DNA of 64,000 nucleotides from Botryosphaeria dothidea (Eukaryota; Ascomycota; Dothideomycetes; Botryosphaeriales; Botryosphaeriaceae), in the NCBI GenBank assembly GCA_011503125.2, contig WWBZ02000082.1:1426001-1490000 (forward strand). Reading direction: 5' to 3'. A program made the position numbers and the translations under genes. This document shows, one piece after another, positions 56,846 through 64,000 of this stretch. A model generated the notes under the pieces. The model saw only the letters and a list, made by a program, of their open reading frames with translations, made no database searches and was not told the origin of the DNA. Position 1 is the first letter of the stretch. Each line of letters opens with the position of its first letter.

Positions 56846-58525
56846 TTACAGCTCAATCTCGATCTTCCCCACACCTCTAGAAACACAGCTTAGCATGCTG
56901 TGCTTCTTCTCATCGTCCTCCAAGGCCGTTCCCCTATGATCAACTCTGCCACATAGCACCTTGACCTTGCACGTCCCGCAGTTGCCAACCTCGCAGCTCG
57001 ACGGAATGTCGAAGCCAGCGTCTCTAAGCACATCTAACAATGGTTCATTTGCAGAAACGTCCAAAGTCTTCCCGCTCCTCCTGAGCTCCACCTCGAACGG
57101 ATCTCCCGTCAAGTCTGCCGTGAATGCCTCGAAGTGTACGTTGTCTTTTGGGAAGTTCGAGCTCTCCGCTGCCTCTGTCACTGCATTCATCATGCGCTCA
57201 GGGCCGCAGCAACAAACGTGCGTATCAGGTGGCTGAGAGCTTAGGAGGTTCGAGATGTTCAGGCGGTCTCCATCAACTTTGCTGTGAATTTTCAGGTGGT
57301 CTCCGAAAATTTCCAGATAGCGGCGGAATGGCACGTCGTCTTTGGATCGAATGCAGAGGTGAAGCTGCCAGTCAGCGCACTGCGCTGCAAGCTCCTGGGC
57401 TGCGGGGATGAATGCTGTGACTCCGATACCACCAGCAATGAGAACATGCTTGCGGGCTTCCTTTTCGAGCGGAAAGCTCTCAGTGACGCGGCCGATGGTG
57501 AGGGTATCTCCGACATTGACTTGGTCGTGTAAATACCTGGAGCCACCGCGGCTGCTGTCGTCCAGCGCAACGCCAATCTCAAGAAAATTGCTATCGCCAC
57601 CAACGACCGAGTAGGAACGGACCAGGTTCTGCAGCTTGACGCGGACGTGCGAGCCGGGCCTGATCTTCTGCGGCTCCGGCACCGGCTCCAGCGCCTCAAA
57701 GACAAACGACGCAATCTTGGCCGTCTCCCTGCTCTTCCGCGCAACAGTGAACTCCTTCCACGTCTCCAGCCTGTCCTCGTCCGCGCCCCGCAACCGGCCC
57801 TCTTCGCTCTCCGGGCCCAACCCCTTGGACATCTTCTGCAAGCGGTTCTGGAAAAGCTCGCGGAAGTCCTCCCCCAGCTCGGGCAACTCCGCCAGCTCGC
57901 GGACCGCCTCCTCGTTCTTCTTATTCCTGTGCAGGTACTCCTGCGCCATGTGCACCGTCCACTTCTCATGCCTCCTCTCCACCAATCTCAACTCATCCCC
58001 CGGCTTCACGTACCCCTCCCGCAAAACCCTATAATACCACCCCGTCCGGCTGCTCTCCTGACACAGCCTCGACATGTCCTGATTCTGAAACCGGTGATTC
58101 AACTTATAGCACGGAGCGCGCGGCAAGCTGACCTGCAACCGCACCTCGTCTCCCACCTGAATCACATCGCCAATGCAGACATTCCGCTCGTTCATCTTGG
58201 CGGCAACAAAGTTCTCGCCGAAGCGGCCGAGCTTGAAGTGGTCCGCCGAGTCGGGCAGTTCGAGCGTCCACATCGGGTAGTGCGCGCTGCAGTACTGCAG
58301 GACGGCCTTGTCGGGCCCGCCGTGCTTGAAGAAGGTCTGCTGGTCGCCGTCGGTGCCGAGCCTGGCGACGTAGAGGGGCCCCGAGCGCGTGCGCTTGTTG
58401 ATGGCGGAGGGGATGGCGGTGCCGGGGACGACGGTGGTTTTGCCGGTGCGGAGCTCGAGGAGGGTGTCGGTAGTCCAGGGGGCGAAGAAGGGAGAGAAGT
58501 CGGGAGAGGGTGTTATGGAACCCAT
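56846..58525 (-). CDS. MOSC domain fused to ferredoxin-type oxidoreductase (FMN/NAD/2Fe-2S)
   Basis: Predicted redox enzyme combining a molybdenum-cofactor sulfurase C-terminal (MOSC) domain with a phthalate-dioxygenase-reductase-type electron-transfer chain. From ATG 58525 there are 559 codons without introns. The MOSC part spans residues ~5-200 (LYVARLGTDGDQQTFFKHGGPDKA, FGENF, RAPCYKLNHRF with a candidate Mo-ligand Cys, then a 3-alpha segment). The reductase follows: flavin-binding RSYSVVG, NAD-binding IAGGIGVTAFIPA, CCCGPERMM, and a C-terminal plant-type 2Fe-2S site CEVGNCGTC-KVKVLCG with a final Cys. The frame stays open 52 codons further upstream (ATG 58681) in a Ser/Thr/Lys-rich stretch that could be a mitochondrial presequence or untranslated leader. 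I prefer 58525. Physiological substrate unknown. Confidence 0.88.
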   Translation of the reverse strand: MGSITPSPDFSPFFAPWTTDTLLELRTGKTTVVPGTAIPSAINKRTRSGPLYVARLGTDGDQQTFFKHGGPDKAVLQYCSAHYPMWTLELPDSADHFKLGRFGENFVAAKMNERNVCIGDVIQVGDEVRLQVSLPRAPCYKLNHRFQNQDMSRLCQESSRTGWYYRVLREGYVKPGDELRLVERRHEKWTVHMAQEYLHRNKKNEEAVRELAELPELGEDFRELFQNRLQKMSKGLGPESEEGRLRGADEDRLETWKEFTVARKSRETAKIASFVFEALEPVPEPQKIRPGSHVRVKLQNLVRSYSVVGGDSNFLEIGVALDDSSRGGSRYLHDQVNVGDTLTIGRVTESFPLEKEARKHVLIAGGIGVTAFIPAAQELAAQCADWQLHLCIRSKDDVPFRRYLEIFGDHLKIHSKVDGDRLNISNLLSSQPPDTHVCCCGPERMMNAVTEAAESSNFPKDNVHFEAFTADLTGDPFEVELRRSGKTLDVSANEPLLDVLRDAGFDIPSSCEVGNCGTCKVKVLCGRVDHRGTALEDDEKKHSMLSCVSRGVGKIEIEL

Positions 58526-61500
58526 TTTTTTTTTCGAGGTGGTTGATGGATTGTAGAGTGAGTTTTTCAAACGGTGGTTGGTTCCTTTGATGGTTGATTT
58601 CGTTGTTGAGTGAGTTGTCGAATGAGTGGCGATTGAAGTAGTCGATGATGTGGTCGATTGAAAACTCGATAGAGTGGTCAATGGAGTAACGGACAGAGTA
58701 CTTGGTGTAGTGGTTGGTGACGAGGCATTGAGAGTGTGGAAAGAGGTTTTAAAGTGCCAGGGAGAAGAGTTTCAACAATGCTATTCATAGAAAGACAGTG
58801 TAAGTGGTTGGAAGGAAATGGCCGCTGCACTAATGAAGGCCTTTCTTTAGCCACGCGGGTGCCATCAACACCGTGAACTTTGTGGCAGGCAATCTAACAT
58901 CTCGGACTGTACCTCGACAGAATCATTTCTGTAGGCTCCTCAGCCGTACGTGCTGTTGACTGAAGATCTAGCGGTGGAGTCCGAAGCTTGTCCAGGCAAT
59001 GCGGGGACCTCCGACATCCTCGCCGAACCAATCAAATCCTGTTGGAATAAGCGACTCCTACGGCTTTGGACCGGCACCTACTCGCGATGCGGCACGGATC
59101 CCGCTTGTCTCAAGGCAGACATGGAAAATATCTGCTGGCGCAAGGAAATGCGTCATTCCTGACGTTATCTGCAGCACATTCCGCGGAATTTTGGCAATCC
59201 TCTCACGGAAACAAAGCAACTGCTCGAAACGTGCTAGTTCACCACTGTGCTTCGGAACGAGCTCCAAAGTGACTCAGAATGATCAATCCACAATAGTAGA
59301 GCAGGATAAAGCCAAACGCTGGCTAGGAGACTTGATTATATACGGGGTAAAAGTGTTGACTTCTGACCGTAAGGACTTTCCTCGAGAAGTCATGCAACTA
59401 CTTGAGGTTTTCCGTAGAGGAGTCAAAGCTATCACTCCTGTACAATGTTTTCGTTGAATTCAATATCGCGATATCACTTAAAGATTGATTGAAGACGTCA
59501 GAATCTTCAAGAGTCACTAGCACCCGTTTGATAATGGTTTATACTTGTTAGCTCCCTTGATCACGTTCTATGCTCACGCTTCCAGTGCATGAGCCACTTT
59601 CGCAACCGAGGTATACCGCCTACCTGAGAGGCACAATCCAATCGGAGACGTCTCTCAGCATGCTCCCAAAGGAGAAAGAGATTGTTTCCATACGTGATGA
59701 CCATCATCATGATTCATCACGATGAAATGTAAACTATCATTTCGCCAGCCCCCTTTTCGAGATTGCAGGCAGATGTTACACCGAGAAGAAGGCTGGGACC
59801 ATCCGAAACAGGCACCATAGCTCCGAATGCAGAGGCGCATGCACGATTTCCAGGCAGCAGATTTTCCAGGTGCAGATGGCGGAGGTCCAGGCAAGGGCGA
59901 GTGGAGCTCGAGAATGATCATCACAGCTGACATCGCCTTCTTTCTCTCGATCGACGTAAGAGCGGTAAGGCCATATGCCTAGCTGCAAGGCCAGCGCGGG
60001 GCTTCGACGCACAGACAGGGCCGGGCGGCAGGCAACTATTACAATGTGCATCTCTTTTCTGCATTCCCTTCCTTTGCGGGTAATTCCGTGCAGCACAGAT
60101 GACGGGCGTGTCGATGTGAGCTGGGGTAGCACGCTGAGAAGCTCGCGAATTGACCTGTCAGCTTTGCTGTCTGGTTCGCTGCCTCATTCCAGAAGGGGTC
60201 GATTGGATGAGAGGACGGGAAGTGTGGTGTTGCCCTGGTGGAGATCATCCACGTCGGACCGGTCAGAATCATCTGCACGGCTACGGGCTAGAAAGTCTAC
60301 GTTTCGGATGCAAGCCACCGTGTAGCCCGATCGGCGACTCCGTGGTTGCCTTCTTCTCCAAGCTCCTAATAGATGCGCAGGGTTGTGGTGATGGAGGCGT
60401 ATGAGAGGCCAGGGAGGACAGCAGAGGGTAGCCACGGGGCAGTAGTGCAGTAAGGCAACCGGGCTCGAGCAGATGTAGTCGTCAGCTTCAAGCAAGTGCC
60501 GGACAAGTGTGAGCTGAATGGCCGTCATTGCCGAATAGACTGTAAGGGAGATCTCAGTCTGGAGACAATGGTGACCCTGGCATGGGTGCTTACTCCGCCA
60601 CAGAGAGCACGCGGAGCACGCGCACGACTTTGGCGTTGAGACGCATAACAGCATCAGAATCTTGTTCTTTCACTTCCGATTAGACTCGGTTCGGCGGTGG
60701 GCGGGCGCGTTGGGCAGTTGTTTGCGGGTAAAGCGTGTGGCCGGTAAGGGGGGCAAATTTTGCCTCCATTGCGGTGATGCGCATGCTCCACAGCCACAAT
60801 CTCAGCTTCGACCTTCTCAACTTGTCAGCTAACCAGCATTCGATGTGGCATGCGACAGACAATACGAGATGCATGTCGAGCCCTAAGAGGCAAAATGCAC
60901 GTCGCACTTTGACTGCTTGCTCGCGCAGGAGCTCGTCGAGTCTTGCCATGCGACCGTTAGGGGGATGCCCAAAATAGAAACACAGCGCAGCCACGCCGAC
61001 AGGGACGGAGCGAAGAGCGAAAGGCAACAACACCATGTCACCACCCCGTCAAGACTCTGTCGGAAGAGATGATAACGAAAATGCGGCAAAGAAAAGTCTC
61101 GCGGTGTGGTGTCGTCGCACAAATAGTAAGCTCTGACAGCGGGGTTTGCCGCGCGAGAAATCCATTATTCTCTTCAGAGAGTAGGAGAGGAATGAGATGA
61201 AAGGCGTCACCATGTGACGAACAACAGAATGAACGCTTGACCAACCGCGTAAAAAATCGAAGTGCGGGACCTGACCAGGTCCGTGGTGCTGGAGCGCCTG
61301 TCGCGTCCTGGGACATTTTGGCATCGCTTCCGGTTATCGTCGGCTGGTGACATGTCGGAATGGCAGACGCAAACGGCGAGATAGTGGCAACATCATATCG
61401 CGATGCGAAGAGCTGGTGTTGAGGCTGGAGCCAGTGTGGAGAAGAGAGTCGGGGAGAGGCTCTGCGGCAGCTCGGGGCGAGTCGAGTCAGGCTTCAATCA

Positions 61501-61743
61501 TATGCAGGGACCACCGCCTGTGAATGCAACGTCGTCACTAGACGCGCAATTGACAGTTGACACTTTCGCGTCCGCCGCGCTGGCGAAGCTGGTCTGCAGA
61601 CATACTCTCGTTCACTCTCTCGTCTCGCTCCACCAATCTCGAATCCCGCACTCTCCACCTCATTCCAACCCGCGCCGCCGATCAATGGGCCTGAAGCCCG
61701 CCCGTCCAGCGCTCCCCGTAGTGTCCGCTCCATCTGGCCTAAC
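58526..61743. other. Long gene-free interval
   Basis: About 3.2 kb between the divergent MOSC-reductase and ALG5 genes. Open frames up to ~150 codons occur on both strands but overlap one another and lack any recognisable motif. It should include both promoters. A non-coding RNA or an unrecognised small gene is possible but not supported. Confidence 0.55.
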
Positions 61744-63202
61744 ATGGCCGCTCTCCTCGACTCCTTCAGCGCCGAGCTGAGCCTGCTCGCCGAGGAGCTC
61801 CAAGAGCTGTGGCTGCATGTTCAACACGCACCGCTATCCTTTATACTAATCTTATCGCTCACCACCGTCGTGGGCTTCGCCGGCCTGGTACGCCCGCATT
61901 CCACCACACCAATCTCCCGCGCCGGATTCCGCGCTCCACGCTCCCCACGTTCTCGCGCAAACATGCTGACGAAATTGCCCCTTGGCCACCCAGTTCTACA
62001 CCTTCCTCCTCATCGTCGCGCCGACGCCCCGCCTGCCATTCCCCTCCGAGAAGACATACCGCACAATCCTCCCCGACGGCACCACCAGCGAGCCCAAACA
62101 ACTGCCCTGCTGGTCCGACGAATGGAAAGCGCGCAAGCAGCTGGCCCGGCGCCAGAGCAAGCCGATGGAAGATCAACACCGGATTGACCCGCCCGAAGTC
62201 TTCATGTCCGTCGTTGTGCCCGCGTACAACGAGGAGCAGCGCCTGGGCGGCATGCTCGAGGAAGCCGTTGAGTTCCTGCAGCGCGAGTATGGCGACGCGC
62301 ACGGCGCCGAGGTCGAGGCGCGTTCACCGTCTGTCTCCGCTAAGTCGTTGAACGGCGCGCAGAAGCAGCTGCGGAGCAACGGCGCCGCGGCGAGGGACAG
62401 CAATGCGCGCGTCGGTTCTGGGTGGGAGATTCTTGTGATTTCGGACGGCTCGTCGGACCGCACCGAGGAGTATGCGCTGAATTTCGCTCGCGATCACCAG
62501 CTTTCCCAGTATCCGACCCCCGTGCCCGGCCCGTGGAAGGCTAAGCCCGGCCCTACACATATTCCGCATGGCTCGATTAGGGTGATCAGGTTGGAAAAGA
62601 ACAGGGGCAAGGGAGGTGCTGTTACCCACGGCATGCGCCATGTCCGGGGGCAGTATGTCGTATTCGCCGACGCCGACGGTGCGAGTGAATTCACTGACTT
62701 GAAGAAGCTCGTTGCGGGATGCCAGGAGGTTGAGGATTCATTGGGAAGAGGTGTGGGTATTGGCTCACGATCCCATCTGGTGGGGAGTGAGGCTGTTGTC
62801 AAGGTAAGAAAATGCCGATGTTCATCAGAAAGACCGCATGTTAATGGCCCTTTACAGCGCTCGAAACTCCGCAACTTTCTCATGCACTCGTTCCATCTTT
62901 TGCTCTGGATCATGACCCCGCCTGCTACGTCCAGAATCAAGGACACACAGTGCGGCTTTAAACTTTTTTCCCGCCCCGCATTGCCCTACATCATCCCTTA
63001 CATGCACAGCGAGGGCTGGATCTTCGATGTTGAAATGCTCATGCTTGCGGAAAGCGCAAACATCCCTATGGCCGAGGTGGCTGTTGGCTGGAAAGAAGTT
63101 CTTGGAAGCAAGCTGAACGTTGTTTGGGATAGCTTAGGTATGGCGTGGGGTTTAGCTGTACTCCGTGCCAGTTGGATGTTTGGAGTATATTCTCGTGCGT
63201 AA
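61744..63202 (+). CDS. ALG5: Dolichyl-phosphate beta-glucosyltransferase
   Basis: ER-membrane enzyme making dolichyl-phosphate-glucose, the donor of the terminal glucoses of the N-glycan precursor. Exons 61744-61887, 61994-62803 and 62858-63202 give 432 residues. A single N-terminal membrane helix (FILILSLTTVVGFAGL continuing into FYTFLLIV across intron 1) anchors a GT2 (GT-A) domain. It shows SVVVPAYNEE, LVISDGSSD, RVIRLEKNRGKGGAVTHGM and FADADGASE (the metal-binding DxD), then DTQCGFKLF and GWIFDVEMLMLAE, all typical of ALG5. The linker between the strands includes a ~60-residue Ser/Ala-rich insertion (residues ~150-175) common in fungi. Intron 2 is 54 nt without an in-frame stop, so retention would add 18 residues. 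Confidence 0.95.
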
Positions 63203-63562
63203 ATCACACCGGGTATCTATTGTTCAAAAAGGCATCTCATAAAAAGATTACTGTTTTTCGGCGTTTCAAATCTTTGTCTTATTCCTTGGTTGTAGACGAT
63301 GTCTCCACGGTGCCTTTTATTTGGGATAAGCATGCATAGCCCTATTGAGAATAAATGACGTGGCTGAGCTGTTTAACCAATGGGCAGAAGAGGTAACGAG
63401 GACGTTTCTGAAAGGAACTAATCATATCACACGAAGGGTCACACTAGGCCGATTATCTGTAAGTAAAGATTACTATTGGCTCAAGCTGTGCTATGTTATA
63501 CCTCTGGTTTACCCTCTTTTTCCAGTTTCTATAGCACTCTCTCCTCCAGTCTTATCTCTCTT
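63203..63562. other. Intergenic region between convergent genes
   Basis: Spacer holding the 3' UTRs of ALG5 and the amylase-like gene; AT-rich, no gene seen. Confidence 0.6.
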
Positions 63563-64000
63563 CTATAACTTAAACCCATCACCCCTTCCTACGTTCTCCC
63601 ACAATTCTGCAGGCACACTCTCCTCCCTCACCCACACACTTACGCTCCGCGTCCCGCACCCAAACTCCCCGCAACCCCGCTCATCCAACACAACCTTCTC
63701 CTTCACACCCCCGAGCGCGTCCACCCACGTCTGCCCCGCCGCCCACCGTCCGACGCTCATCCCGTTGCGCGCAGGCCCCGCCACGCTCATCACGACCGCG
63801 CACCCGTCCGGCCGGTCCCACGTCCCGTGCCGCACCCACCCGACGGCCGTGCGCTGGTCAAAGTAGTCCGTCTGCTCGCCGTACGCGAAGAAGCGGCGCA
63901 GCAGCAGCAGCAGCGGCAGCTTGCCGCCACAGGCCGGCGGCGCGGCAAAGGGCCCGCGCGTGCCGTGCACGTCGCCGTAGAAGACGCAGGGCAGGCCGTC
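63563..64000 (-). CDS. 3' end of a GH13 alpha-amylase-like gene (partial)
   Basis: The minus strand is open from the window edge to a stop at 63563. It begins GLPCVFYGDVHGT and continues LPLLLLLRRFFAYGEQTDYFD and TAVGWVRHG, then a C-terminal all-beta domain. This is the end of a glycoside hydrolase family 13 barrel of the kind found in bacterial-like/intracellular fungal alpha-amylases (the PCVFYGD strand precedes the last barrel helices). The catalytic Asp/Glu/Asp residues would lie upstream, outside the window. The C-terminal domain (CAVVMSVAG, GMSVGRWAAGQTWVDALGG) fits the family's domain C. No signal can be judged. Confidence 0.8.
   Translation of the reverse strand, partial: DGLPCVFYGDVHGTRGPFAAPPACGGKLPLLLLLRRFFAYGEQTDYFDQRTAVGWVRHGTWDRPDGCAVVMSVAGPARNGMSVGRWAAGQTWVDALGGVKEKVVLDERGCGEFGCGTRSVSVWVREESVPAELWENVGRGDGFKL

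Overview
This is a stretch of nuclear genome from a filamentous ascomycete (Pezizomycotina). The evidence is short GT-AG introns of about 48-150 nt with CTAAC/CTGAC-like branch sites, GC-rich coding sequence, Zn2Cys6 regulators, an NLR-type NACHT relic, a fungal iterative NRPS and peroxisomal (SKL) targeting. A Dothideomycete is my best guess, but the sequence alone does not settle the class.

Layout. 1-4.77 kb: no supported gene. 4.77-9.07 kb: a full-length ABCG (WHITE-like) transporter in six exons. 9.86-12.22 kb (-): a peroxisomal copper amine oxidase. 13.58-14.55 kb: a CstF-64/Rna15-type mRNA 3'-end factor. 15.34-21.55 kb: a 2070-residue low-complexity, coiled-coil 'involucrin repeat'-like protein whose last ~113 residues are the start of an NLR NACHT domain; the NACHT continues in the same frame beyond a TGA stop. 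22.53-27.38 kb: two tandem secreted glycosidase genes (a GH29 alpha-L-fucosidase and a TIM-barrel glycosidase-like protein).

27.5-44.9 kb is a secondary-metabolite locus centred on an NRPS with the A-T-C-A-T-C-T order known from diketopiperazine/epipolythiodioxopiperazine (ETP) synthetases. Around it lie an O-methyltransferase, a cytochrome P450, an MFS transporter and an AflR/GliZ-type regulator, plus a shikimate dehydrogenase fragment joined abruptly to the tail of a fungal transcription factor. Much of this locus looks decayed. The NRPS changes frame four times, the regulator at least five times, the MFS gene lacks an in-frame ATG, the SDH and TF are truncated against each other, and a divergent second P450 C-terminus survives as a relic. 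The O-methyltransferase and P450 still read open. A second Zn2Cys6 regulator (45.1-47.8 kb, -) also has one unresolved exon join.

49-64 kb returns to ordinary, intact genes: a GT2 glycosyltransferase (-) diverging from a membrane-anchored GH16 glucanase (+), a hypothetical fungal protein, a MOSC/ferredoxin-reductase fusion (-), ALG5 dolichyl-phosphate glucosyltransferase (+), and the 3' end of an alpha-amylase-like gene (-) cut by the window edge.

The main point of interest is the contrast between the intact flanks and the broken NRPS locus. The second is the chimeric involucrin-like/NACHT gene.
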